A DNA stretch of 64,000 bases from Adenanthera pavonina (lineage: Eukaryota; Streptophyta; Magnoliopsida; Fabales; Fabaceae): contig JAIVEN010000012.1 in NCBI GenBank assembly GCA_026686845.1, positions 2,482,501 to 2,546,500 on the forward strand, in the 5' to 3' direction. The notes beneath the pieces were generated by a model. It worked only from the letters and a program-made list of their open reading frames with translations. It was not told the origin of the DNA and searched no databases. Made by a program: the position numbers and the translations under genes. Positions 1 to 10,757 of the stretch are shown here, one piece after another (within the stretch, counting starts at the first letter, position 1; each line of letters begins with the position of its first letter).

Positions 1-1953
1 CTTCATAACAAACCTAGAGGAACATATTAACATGAAAACACAATATGATCATGCCCCATAAGATTTTACATAACATCTTATATATTAGTATCAACCTAAG
101 TATCATTATCTTGAACATTAACTTGCTTCTCCTTGCCTTTCCTTTTTTGGGCAATCTTGCCATAACTTGAACCTAAAATTTGTTAGACATTTGGAAAGGG
201 GTGAGATTCAAAGAATCTTAGTAGCAATCACCATCATGCACACATATTATCATATATATTGCAAGTATTCATCTAGAAACACATCAAGCATGCAATCAAA
301 TCATTTTGGCACAACTATTTTATAAAAATTTGGGCAACACTTCCCCTTGTATTTGGACATATCCAGGGTCACATTACCCTTCAAAAAATCCAACCAACCA
401 TACCAAATCATCACAAGATAACATTTTAGATATTAAATATATCATTCAAGCCAAGCAACATCAATGACAATATATAGGCATACATAGGTGAGTTAACTAC
501 CTTTGGGCTTTCCAATGTTCTCCAAACTTTGTAAACACTTTCCTTGATCTTCTAACACTCTTTTGGATCCTATAGCATCATAAAATAAGGTCATTGGCCA
601 CTGGTTTTATGATTCACTTCACAAAGTGCTCACTTGAACAAAAAATTCCATTTTACAAACCACTTGGAATTTCTTGTACAACACCCTTGTTCTTACATAA
701 TTTGGACCCAAGGAATCCATTTTTGAGATCAAAAGTTTGAAATTAATTCTCTATTAGAAACCATAGGCTGGCCAAAATTAATCAAAAAATTGTAAAAAAA
801 TTATTTGCTCCATGAATCTTACACTAGCTTAGGTTTTCATGCTTTCTAATGCATATTCTACCCTTTTCCTTTGATTATTTGGCCATAGCTCAAATTTCTC
901 TCTATACTCTCTCTCATGGATGAAAATTTCAAAGGAAAAAGAGGAAGAAAAACTCCAAGAAAGCATTCCTAAGCACTCAAGAATACAAACTAGTGATCAT
1001 GAAAGCTTACCTTAATGTTTTTGGTCTTCAACTTTCTCTTCTTGCTCTTCCTTTCTGCTTTGTGTAATTTGCTCTCTTCCTCTCAACTTGCTTCTGCCTA
1101 GACATGAAGAATGAAGGTAAATGAAGGCTAACTACACTTAAACTCATCACTTGGAGGAAAGAGATGAAAAGAGGAAATAGTAATATTAGTTAAGTAAACT
1201 AAACTTGGTTAACTTTAATGAGCTTTGAGAAAATTCCCTCCTTGTTCTCTTCAGTGTGCAACACATCCTTTGTCCTCATTTTTGGCTAAAAATTGCTTCA
1301 TAAAGTTTAATGGACTAAAATACCCTTTATTGATTAAGTTTACCCATACCGATTAAGTATTAACGCCAAAATTGTCATTAAATTGGTACAATATTATCCA
1401 ACAATTAATTTTAGTCCAAAATCATTATTTTGATCCAAAATATATTTTAAAAAGGCTCTTTAATTTTTCTTGAATTAATACTACCTCTTCCTACAGTCCA
1501 AACTGACTTTTATCGGGTAAAATATCAATATTAAATCCTAATTATCTAATAAATATTATTTTGATCTTAATAAATTTTATACTATATTCCATTGGACTTA
1601 GCTCATTGAGAGATTCATTTTGACTATATTTTTTCATATTTATAAAAATGCCCTTGACCTGGGCCAATTTACAATTCTTAAAACTTTCAGGTTATTAGGT
1701 GTAACTTTCTCCAAAATTCATAAACTTTTCTTCAATTTCCATGCATCCACCCCCTTCCTTTTTTTTTCTTTTTCTTTTATTTTCTTTTCTTTTTTTTTCT
1801 TTTTTTAAGGATAAAATTGTCATTTTTTTCTTTTTCTTTCCAACCAAGATAGTCATATTTAATGCCAAATAGTGTATATCCATTTTTACAAATTCTTTAT
1901 AGATCTTAAAATATTGAGCCTTAAATATTCAAGAAAAATTTCAGGATATTATA
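1..1953 (-). mobile_element. 3' LTR (partial) of El1, LTR family A copy A1
   Basis: Read on the minus strand the LTR begins TATAATATCC at 1953, a decayed TGTAACATCC start, just after the decayed end of the El1 coding region. It runs off the left edge. It carries the family-A stem-loop (201-224), a GTAAGC donor-like site (minus, GT at 1010-1009) and a TTTTAG/G acceptor-like site (AG at 174-173). A pyrimidine-rich tract of mostly T and C lies at 1741-1806. The two-kilobase span is only part of the LTR, because other copies are about 2.8-3.2 kb. Confidence 0.75.
14..163 (-). CDS. Small ORF in LTR A1, basic N-terminus
   Basis: A 49-codon ORF starts MARLPKKGKARR, nine bases past the acceptor-like AG of the LTR. 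The same ATGGYAA start at the same place occurs in five other family-A LTRs (8465, 16794, 20616, 30898 on minus; 47010 on plus), although most are shorter. The shared feature is a short lysine/arginine-rich start followed by a hydrophobic stretch. I do not recognise a family. It could be only an untranslated exon that happens to begin with ATG. Confidence 0.25.
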   Translation of the reverse strand: MARLPKKGKARRSKLMFKIMILRLILIYKMLCKILWGMIILCFHVNMFL

Positions 1954-2010
1954 TGTTCCAGTTCTCTCTCTCTTAAAATAAATTTTGTCCTTGAAATTTA
2001 GATACATACC

Positions 2011-3590
2011 TTATGTAAATAGCTTTGGAAACCTTTGCTTCATGTTGGCTTCCATTTCTCAAGTTGCTTCTTCTAGAGATAAACTCTTCCAAACCACCTC
2101 CATTAGTGATATATCTTTGCCTCTCAGCCTTTTGACTTGATAATCAATGATTCTATCAGGCTTTACTTAATAAGATAGATTATCTCGTAAACTAACATGT
2201 TCATATTCTATGACATGTGAAGGGTTTGACTGATACTTTTTTAATTGGGAAATGTAAAAAACATTATGAATCTGACTCAAGTTTGGGGTAGAGCTATTTT
2301 ATAGGCTACAAGTCTAACTTTGGACAGAATTCAAATGATCCTATATACTTGAGACTAAGCTTTTTAGTTTTAATTGATTAACCAACCTTAGTTGTAGGAG
2401 ATATTTTGAGAAGAACATGTCTCCAACTTCAAATTTCAATGGTTTTCTTCTCTTATTAGTGTAACTTTTCTACATACTCTAAGCCGTTAATAACTTTTTC
2501 TTTATCATCTTCATTTGTTTAGATATCTGATCAATCAAATCATGACCTAACACTTTTATTTCATTAAGCTCTATCCAGCATAATGGAGACCTGCACCTTT
2601 TTCCATACAATATTTCATATAGAGCAATCTGAATACTAGAATGGTAGCTATTATTATAAGCAAATTTTGCAAATTCCAAAACACAAGCTTTCAGCATATC
2701 TTCTAGAGTCTGAATAATTCTCTTGGTATAGCCACCTGTCTGAGGATGATAAGCTTTACTAAACCTTAATTGGGTTCCCAAGGCTTGCTGTAATGATGTC
2801 CAAAAATTGGATGTAAACCTTGGATCCCTATATGAAACAATACTATTCGGCACACCATGCAACCTTACAATTTCTTTGGCATACACTTGTGCTAGCTTGT
2901 CTAATGTATAAGCCGACTTTTTTACTAGAAAGTGAGTCGACTTTGTCAATCTATCCACAATTACCCAAATGGAATTATATCTAAAAGATGTCCTAGGTAA
3001 ACCCATCACAAAATCTATTGTGATACTATCCTATTTCCATTCAAGGATTTCGAGAGGCTGCAACATACCTAATGGCTTCTGGTGTTCAATTTTCACTTTC
3101 TGGTAGATTAAGGACTCAGCCACATATTGAGTAACATTACTCTTCATACTAGGCCACCAAAACAACTTTTTCAAATTATATTACATTTTCATAATACCTG
3201 GATGCATCATGTACTTACTCTAATGTGCTTAAGCTAAAACCTTTTCTTTCAATTTTGCCACTAGAGGAACATAATCTTGTTCTCGGAATCTTATTAGACC
3301 ATCATTGGTTGCATTGAATTCTTTCATGCCTCCCTGTCTCATCTTTCTCTTGACTACTTCCTCAAACTTATCTGCTTGTTAAGTCTATTTCATATCTTCA
3401 TAAAACTCGTTGCCAATCTTAGTCTCATGAACCCAAGAGATATATTCAAATCTCTAAAATCTTCTATTAATTTTATTTCACAAATCATCAAGTGTGCTAC
3501 ATGAATGGCTTTTCTGTTCAAAACATTAGCCATAACATTTGTTTTTCTTGGATGGTACTTAATTGAATGCTCATAATCTTTTAGCAATTC
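2011..3590 (-). pseudogene. El1 integrase with chromodomain-like tail, broken
   Basis: This is the 3' part of gypsy pol and would encode the enzyme that joins element cDNA to the chromosome. The region 3587-3390 is the RNase H/integrase linker. The core lies at 3009-2479 with the recognisable run WVIVDRLTKSTHFL and the PQTGG..RIIQTLEDML stretch. The first catalytic Asp (before GLPR) is still readable at about 3015, but the second is Tyr (SYRDPRF) and the Glu is Lys (TKR), so the D,D,E triad is lost. The tail at about 2158-2011 reads LSLEEATWEMEANM..RFPKLF, the conserved end of chromovirus pol. Several stops and frameshifts split it. Chromodomain-like tails in this group are thought to guide insertion to chromatin. 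Confidence 0.85.
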
Positions 3591-3599
3591 CGTCCATCA

Positions 3600-4780
3600 T
3601 CATGGCCTTGCATTTAGTTCTTTCTTATCTTTTAAATACTTGAGGCTCTTGTGGTCACAAAATATCTGAGTGGTAGCACCATAGAGATAATTCCTCCATA
3701 TCTTTAGAGCATGCACTATAAGCACAAGTTCTAAATCATGTGTAGGATAGTTTTCTTTATGCGGTTTTAATTGATGAGAAGCATAGGCTACTACCCTTCC
3801 ATCTTGTATAAATACACAATCGAATCCATGCTTGTTAGCATATATATAAACCACATATAGTTTCTGAGGATTAGGTAGGATTAACATAGCGGAAAAATTA
3901 GCTTAAGTTTTAATTGATGAAAACTCTTTTCACAATCTCTATCTCATACAAAAGGTTTTTCTTTTCTAGTTAATCTCATAAGCGGCATTGCAATTGGAGA
4001 AAAATCCTTAATAAATCTTCTATAATAGCTTGCTAATCTCAGAAAACTTCTGATCTTTGTGATAGTTTGGATCTTTCCTACTTTAGGACTAAATCTACTT
4101 TGCATGGATCTATTATGACCCTATCCTTGGAGATAAAATGCCTAAAAAAATGGTATCTCAGTGAGCCAGAACTAACATTTATTGAGTTTAGCATACATGC
4201 TTTTTTCTTTTAATACTATTAGGCTAATTCCTAAATGCACTTCATGCTCTACTTAAGATTTGGAGTATACTAAAATATCATCTATAAAGACTACAACAAA
4301 TCTATCTAAATATGGCTTGAAAATTCGATTCATATATTCTATGAAAATTGTGAGTGCATTTGTAAGACCAAATGGAATAAAAAGAAATTCATAATGCCTA
4401 TTTCTAATTTGGAAAGTAGTCTTAAAAGCATCCTCTGCCTTTGCCTGGAGTTGATGGTACCTAGATCTTAAATCAATTTTTGAAAACACGTATGCCCCAA
4501 CCATCTAGTCTAATAAATCATCTATTCAAGGTAATAGGTACTTATTTTTAATTGCAACTTTATTTAGCTCATATTAATCTATGTAAAGTCAGAGACTTCC
4601 ATCTTTCTTTCTTATAAACAATACTAGAACACCGCAGAGAGATACACTAGGTCTAATAAATCCCTTCTCAAGTAGTTCCTCAATTTTCCTTTTAAGTTCT
4701 ACCATCTCATTGGGTGTCATCCTGTATGGTGTCTTGGAAATAAGAGCTATTCCCAGCACCAAGTGAATAGTAAACTCCAC
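3600..4780 (-). pseudogene. El1 reverse transcriptase and RNase H, broken
   Basis: This encodes the RNA-to-cDNA copying enzyme of the gypsy element and its RNA-degrading domain. RT blocks are visible at 4780-4589 (PYRMTPNEM, LLEKGFIRPSVS, KKDGSL) and 4504-4253 (FSKIDLRSRYHQL, then FIPFGLTNA, then the catalytic FIDDILVYS motif in YxDD position). RNase H follows at 3887-3600, with VAYASHQLKPHKENYPTHDLE, then IFCDHKSLKYL. The first RNase H Asp appears replaced (IYANKHG). Frame breaks fall between these blocks, so no single protein is possible. It is flanked upstream by protease and downstream by integrase, as in all gypsy pol genes. Confidence 0.88.
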
Positions 4781-4838
4781 CTCTCGTTCTAGGGTAAACC
4801 ATCAAACTCTTTTGAAAACACTTCTGAAAATTCTTTTA

Positions 4839-5795
4839 CTACTGGGATTTCCTCAATACTCTTTCAATTTTTGAAGAAAAGAAAACCAAGTAGCCATGAC
4901 ATCCTGTCTCTAAGCATCTTTCAACTTCAGTGGTTATTAGAAAATTAAACTTAGTCTTAGTATGTAAGAGATTTTGAGGTTTAGGTAGGATTAAGGTTTT
5001 GTTCATACAATCAAGGAGAATATTATTAGCAGACAATCAGTTTATTCCATTGATAACATCTATATTTGGGAAAGGCATGCAAATGAAATCTATGGTTAGA
5101 CAACAATGCTCGTACTAGACCACATAATTAAGACATACATAGGAGGTTATGACATGATGTTTTGTGGGGGGTAGACACTGCAAATCATGTGGTAATATAG
5201 TAACTACCCGATCCAGCTTTTTAGAACAGTTATAATAGACAAATAAATGGCTAGCGCTTGAATCGAACAATGCTTTTACAAAATAAACATTAATCTTAAT
5301 CAGACCTTCAATTATATCAGGTGACTTATGAGCCTCTTGTTGAGTGAGAGCAAAGACTCTCCATTGTGATTGAGGTCTAGTGTTAGCTACCTCCATTGTG
5401 CATTCCAGCATAGCAAACTTTGCCTTCATGAGCCTTTCTGCGCTAGTTGCATACTGGTGTTTGGGCATTTCTTTACACATTTGGTCCTCCTTGCTTGCCT
5501 AATCTTTTAGGCATTCTATTAACGCCCTAGGGCTTCTTTCTTTTTCATTAGTAGCAACTATAGCCTTCTTGATATTAGCTGATGTAGAAGATGTCAAGCA
5601 TTTGTGATTCAGACTATTTACTGTGATCCTAATCACTTCAACCAATGCATTGAATGTTCTAAGCTGCATCAGAGCCTTTCTCTCTCTAATAGTAGGCTTT
5701 AGTCTGCTTCTCCAACTTTTCCATTTTCCATCTCTCATCATCATGTCACTGGAGATAGGTAGAGTATTTAGCCAACTTGATAAACATTGCCACAT
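4839..5795 (-). pseudogene. El1 gag C-terminus and aspartic protease, broken
   Basis: The segment at 5795-5499 continues gag. At 5480-5115 the sequence reads VYFVKALFDSSASHLFV, which matches the retroviral-type protease active site but with DSS where D-S/T-G is needed. A WLSANNILLDC stretch at 5036-4839 matches the conserved second half of gypsy proteases (normally GMDWL..). The gag zinc knuckle expected before the protease is not recognisable. Stops separate the blocks. The product would have matured the Gag-Pol polyprotein. Confidence 0.7.
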
Positions 5796-6397
5796 ATTTT
5801 GTCCATAGACTAATCCTCAGCTTGCCTCAGCATTATGAATTTTGCTTCTTTCTCATCCCTCACTGAGCATGGAAAGTACTTGTCATAAAATTGCTCTAGA
5901 AAGTTCTCCCACGGAAGAGGAATATTCCTAGCTTGCATAATTAGCTTTGTATTGCACCATCACCTATCAGCTTCCTTTTCAAGCATGTATATGGCAAGTA
6001 ATGCCTTTATCTTCGAGTTACTTCTTATTAATCTGAAAATCTTCTCCATGCTTAGTACCCAATCTTTAGCAGCCTACACATCGAATCTACCATCAAATGA
6101 AGGATGTTGATGTTTCCTAAAATTTGCTTTCGCATTTTCCTTATTTGCCATATTAATGAGTGCTCCAGTTGCTCGCTCTACTTATGTAACTTGAGGTACT
6201 AGTTGTTGTATTGGAGGCTAATCAATTCTAGCCTCTTGATATTGTCTTTGAGCTTCAATAGTCTATCGCAACTGCTCTATGGTTTGTTGTTATTAATCCA
6301 GCCTTTGCATTATAATGAATAACGGATCAATTTGAGGCTCTTCCTTGGGATCTTGTTTAAGGACTACTGTTTGATTATATCTCCTTATATGAACCAT
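5796..6397 (-). pseudogene. El1 gag, broken
   Basis: This is the capsid-like nucleic-acid packaging protein of the element. The ATG at 6397 opens MVHIRRYNQ and is followed by a Gln-rich stretch. The core retrotransposon-gag signature is readable further on: HPSFDGRF, then AKDWVLSMEKIF, then YMLEKEADR, then W..FLEQFYDKYFPCSVRDEKEAKF. In-frame stops interrupt it, for example after FDGRFDV and after EADR. The upstream neighbour is the extra leader ORF, and the downstream neighbour is protease. Confidence 0.8.
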
Positions 6398-6639
6398 CTT
6401 TGTCTATATGCATAGTTAAAGACATAAATATAAAGCACTTGCACCAAGAAAATACAAACATAGTATTTTATTCACATAATATAGCTTTGTACACTTATTT
6501 GTACATATGAGTTCATATCATACTACTATATTCACATAGTTATTAACTTTTAACATATAACTACTTATGCACAACAAAATTTGTAGTTCTCCTATTTGAC
6601 ATATATACATATTTACATTTTTATAAAACTACTCTTGTA

Positions 6640-7620
6640 GTTGACCCTTAGGGAGTTTAGAGCTATGCCTTGTATCAGGGGCTTCTTCGAGATCTTCTTC
6701 TGCTAAAGCTTCCTACTCTAGTTTCAAACTTTCCTTGTAGGCAAGCTCTCGAACACATTCCTGCATGTTCTTCGGCCAATCACTTAAAAGCTTATTCTTC
6801 ATTGGTCCCTAATATGGGTCATCCTTTGGTAACACACAAATATTGGCATTGACCCATGCTGGTTCAAAGTAGTGTTGACCTTGAGAATCCATGAAAAATC
6901 TTGCATCATTTACTGCATCCAGAAAAGTTAACATTTGATATTCCCAATAACCTTGCAAGCTATCCTCATAGTACTTTGTCACTATTTCTACTGTCATCTC
7001 ACGATCATCATAAAGTTGCACAAACTTAGTGTCATCGAGCTGTGGTTCATGCCTATTGCATCCTAACTTAATAGTTTGCTTATTTCCCTCAATGGTGTAG
7101 ATCTTCACACAATCCTCAAGACTTGCATACACCCAATCCTCAAGTTTAGCCTTGATGGGAGTCTAGAATTCATTTGAAGGGATATGATCAACCACTATGT
7201 GAATCCATAACTCCTCTGGATAGTACAGTCCCCTAGTCACTAGAAACTGCTTAACTTGCACCACTTATTGATAAAGGTAGGAATCTGATTAGGTCCTAGG
7301 TAGTACTTAGTACAATCCTTAAAAAACTTTTAGACTACTCTGTAGAGCATGTGCTCAGCATCGCAGGGATGATTAGTACTATTCTCTAGATCCAGCAAGA
7401 AACCTACCTTATAGTCTTTGTCTTCTTCCTCTACTACTCCCTCATAAGGTAGATGAGGTGCACTTGGTTCTTGCCTTCGCTGTGATGTACCTTTGCCAAA
7501 ATCCAAGTCTCTAATACTTTCCACCAATACACTACTGGAGCCTACACTCTCATCCCAATTTAGTTGGGTTCATCCCGATGCCCAGTGCCTCCGCTTTGGC
7601 TAGATGATGGCATCCTTTCC
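6640..7620 (-). pseudogene. Extra leader ORF between primer-binding site and gag
   Basis: This coding-like region sits between the primer-binding site and gag on the same strand. Open stretches are 7527-7330 (ending DAEHMLYRVV) and 7132-6809 (LEDCVKIYTIEGNKQ, later FVQLYDDREMTVEIV and QHYFEPAWVNANICVLP), with breaks between them. It is acidic, has no motif I recognise, and has no Cys/His cluster. A second copy lies in element A7 (26560-27690, plus strand). There YRIVRKIF matches YRVV.KFF here, and WIDMI..KIPEDEFWMTIKAK matches WIHIV..HIPSNEF.TPIKAK, so the protein and not just the DNA seems shared. The function is unknown. I infer about 300 codons in the ancestor. Confidence 0.55.
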
Positions 7621-7730
7621 TATTATCAAAGCACAAAAGTAAATACAGTGAGTTATTCCATCCCAAAGGAATAATAATCATATATAAAGATCCATTCCCT
7701 TGAATCTTTAACTCTGAGAGCCAAAATCTT

Positions 7731-7744
7731 CCGCTTTGATATCA
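7731..7744 (-). promoter_or_regulatory. El1 primer-binding site
   Basis: Minus-strand TGATATCAAAGCGG lies four bases after the 5' LTR end. It matches the usual plant initiator tRNA-Met primer site (TGGTATCAGAGCGG) except for two transitions. It fixes the 5' LTR boundary and the direction of El1. Confidence 0.8.
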
Positions 7745-9644
7745 AAAGTGTAACACCTTGCTTTCATATATTATTTCCCATGTATTATAGCATATCTAAT
7801 GTCCAATTAAGCCACTTTAGAGCTTGAATCATTAAAAGGATCAAATCTGAAAATAAAATTTTTGGATATTACTGTTCATTTAATTATAGAAAAATCATAT
7901 CAATGTGATTCAAGTCTCCAAAAATAGCTAAAAATATTCTCTACATGAAAAAAATATGCAAATTGAATTTGAACACACCAATTAATACAGTTTATTGCCT
8001 AGGTATTACTATTCAAATAGTCAAAATGCATTTTCCACATTTCTGGTTCATTTAGAAAATTAATAACTCTTAGCTCACATGTCCAAATCAAGTGATCTAT
8101 GGCTTTATGAAAATCTATACATGTCTAGTTTCTAAGCATATATAGCATCTATATGTTCTAACCTATTTCGACTAAACAATATATACATGAACCATCAGTG
8201 CTCAAAACTGGACAGGTTATGGCATTACTTTACATAAGCATTTTTCTATAATAATTACATACTTCAAGCTTATCGAAAATAAGTTCCCAACCTTACAAAA
8301 CACTTAAAGAATCATGATGGCAGCAAAATATAGCTTTTACAAAGATACATATGATTTTATACATTATTACAAGAAAACAAGTAGCAATTGTAATAACAAA
8401 TCTAATCATCATTAATCTTTTCCTTACCTTTTCCTTACCTTTTGTCTTCTTGGTGGCCTTGCCATTTGTTGAACATAGCATTTAGGTACTGGGGAATGAG
8501 ATTGTAAAATCCTAGTAGCAAGTTACATTCCATGTATTTATGTCATTTAATTCACATAAAAATTCATATTGATTCACATAAATCGTTCAAATACCTTATT
8601 AATCATAGAAATTTTTATAGTATAATGGCTTAGAAAATGGATATCCTGAGAAGCTTAATCCCTCATTTGGCAGCCAAAACCAATCACAAGAAATCACAAT
8701 ACAATATGGAAACACAATTTCATGATAAAATATAATGAAAGAAAATAATGCAATAAAATGAAACTTTGCTACCTCTTGAGGTTTCTATTGGCTTTCCTCT
8801 TGACACCAATGGTTATACTTAATTTCTCAAGCTTCCTCAAGTCCTAAAATAATGTTAGACACTAGCTAAATTAACCAATTCAAGTGGTTGCTTCATCAAG
8901 AGCCAAGAAACCCTAAAAATCTCATGTTGCTTATCTTAAGGATTTTCTTGATTCCAATGCTTGTCTCTAACATTTTCCATCATGGGGAAACCTTTTTTGG
9001 CATCAAATTAATAAAATTATAACTCTAAGACACCCTTACATACTGGCTGAAATCTGACTCTAAGAAGGAAGAATTTGTTTTCCAAAATCTTGCTTCAAAA
9101 CACCCCAAATCTTGTTTCCTTTGCATTGTCTCATGTATTCTTAGTTTTCCCTATACATGGCCCAAATCTGGAATTTAGAGAGAGGAGGAGAAAGTTCAAA
9201 GAAACTAAGTTAAACTATTGCAAAACCTAAGCTAGAGGCCTTGCAAACCATAAACCAAAATTTACCTTTGAACTAATCTTTCTCTTCCTTCCTTTTTTAC
9301 TGAATGAATCAGCCATAGGGTAGAGGGTGTAACGCCCCTCATGATATCTTTATTGGTTTTGTGTTCAGGATCAGAGGAAGTAGGACTGACATGGTTCAAG
9401 AGGAAACAGAAAAGGGACTCCGCGTCGCGGCGAGGTGCAAGTCCGCCACGACGAGAGACTTCCAGTAGCGTTTTTTCAAAAATTCGCTAGAGTCGAGATT
9501 TTTGCTTAAAACCGGATCATTTCGGAAGCTTGGACAGAAAAGAAACAAAAGGAAACTAAGGGAGATCGCGAGAGAGCTGAGCTAGGGTTTGAATCTCTGG
9601 CGTCCAGGGGTAATTTCGGACCGAGGGAGCTTGGATTTAAGTTG

Positions 9645-10757
9645 GTAAGTTACTTCTACACATCCCTCTCCGTTTTTATTCAGTGGAAATATGGGGGTTT
9701 TTGGTTTTGAGGTTGGGTTTTCGGTTTGTGATGAAATCCACTGATTGAAATGGTTTAAATGACGTTAATAAAGTGTGTTTTGATGTTCTTGATGATTGGA
9801 TTCGAGTTTGGAAGGGTTTATGTGTGATTTGAGCTTAACCCTAGGTTGTTTCCGGTTAGGGCTCTTGGGAATCCGATATGTATGTGTTTGAGTAGTATTT
9901 GAAGGGTCCCTAAGAGCTTATTGATGTATGATTGGAGTGTTGGAGCCTTGGGTTAGGCCTAAAGTAGTCAAATTGTGATATTGTGATTATGGTTATATTA
10001 TGTTAATGGGAGAATTATGTATTATGAAGGTTATTTGGTTAGCTGTGTGGGGCTCAAGCATATTGAAGTTCAAGAAAGCGTGTGGAACTTACGTGAGCAC
10101 AGTATTGACAACCTGAGGTAACCGGGTGTTTGTTTATGTGGTTCTATATGATAGTATGTATAGTTATGTATATATGCATGTCTTTTTCATACCACGATAG
10201 TGATATGTGTGTGTGTTGTTTTTATATATCATGGTATGCGTATAGTAGATGTGATATGATATGATGTATAGATGTTATGATGATCATGATGATGATGATG
10301 ATACATTAGCATCACCACATGTTATTGTTACATCAAGATATATGACGGCTAAAGTGGTGATGATGTGACGGTGTATGATATATGATGATAAATGAAATTG
10401 TTAGGGAGAATAAGGTTGGAGTAGGTGATGTGTGTATCTGTTAGGGAGGATAAGGGTGGATTGTATATGTATGTTAGGGAGAATAAGGAAGAGTTATATG
10501 TATATATGTGTTAGGGAGAATAAGGATGGGTTATATGCATATGTGTGTTAGGGAGAATAAGGATGGGTTATATGTATATGTGTGTTGGGGAGAATAAGGA
10601 TGGAAGTCCTGGAGAGGACGACATGCATACCATGCATTTTACATTGCATTCATATGTTATATGATTGATATATGTGTATATATATGTTTATGTGTTGTTG
10701 ATCCCGGTTACTGAGACATTGTCTCACCCCACCCTCTCCCATGACTAACCCTTTCAG
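9645..10757 (+). promoter_or_regulatory. Predicted intron within LTR B1
   Basis: The donor is TTG/GTAAGT at 9645. The acceptor region has a stem-loop (CTGAGACATTGTCTCA), then ATGACTAACCCTTTCAG ending at 10757, a good plant branch point plus pyrimidine tract plus AG. Both ends are kept in the divergent copy B2 (donor near 55642, acceptor just below 54410, minus strand). Splicing is inferred from the signals only. Confidence 0.45.
10403..10600 (+). repeat. 37-base tandem repeat in LTR B1
   Basis: Units begin GTTAGGGAGAATAAGG and continue with a TATATG-rich spacer. About six units are visible, starting near 10400, 10439, 10473, 10510, 10547 and 10584; the middle ones are 37 bases and nearly identical and the outer ones have drifted. 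The relative B2 has only one recognisable unit (near 54808-54825), so the array grew in the B1 lineage or collapsed in B2. Confidence 0.85.

Noticed and set aside
1620..1883. Overlapping open frames rich in Phe/Lys
   Set aside because: They are translations of the T/C-rich tract in LTR A1.
10403..10600. CRISPR-like array
   Set aside because: Units are contiguous tandem repeats without unique spacers, in a plant LTR.
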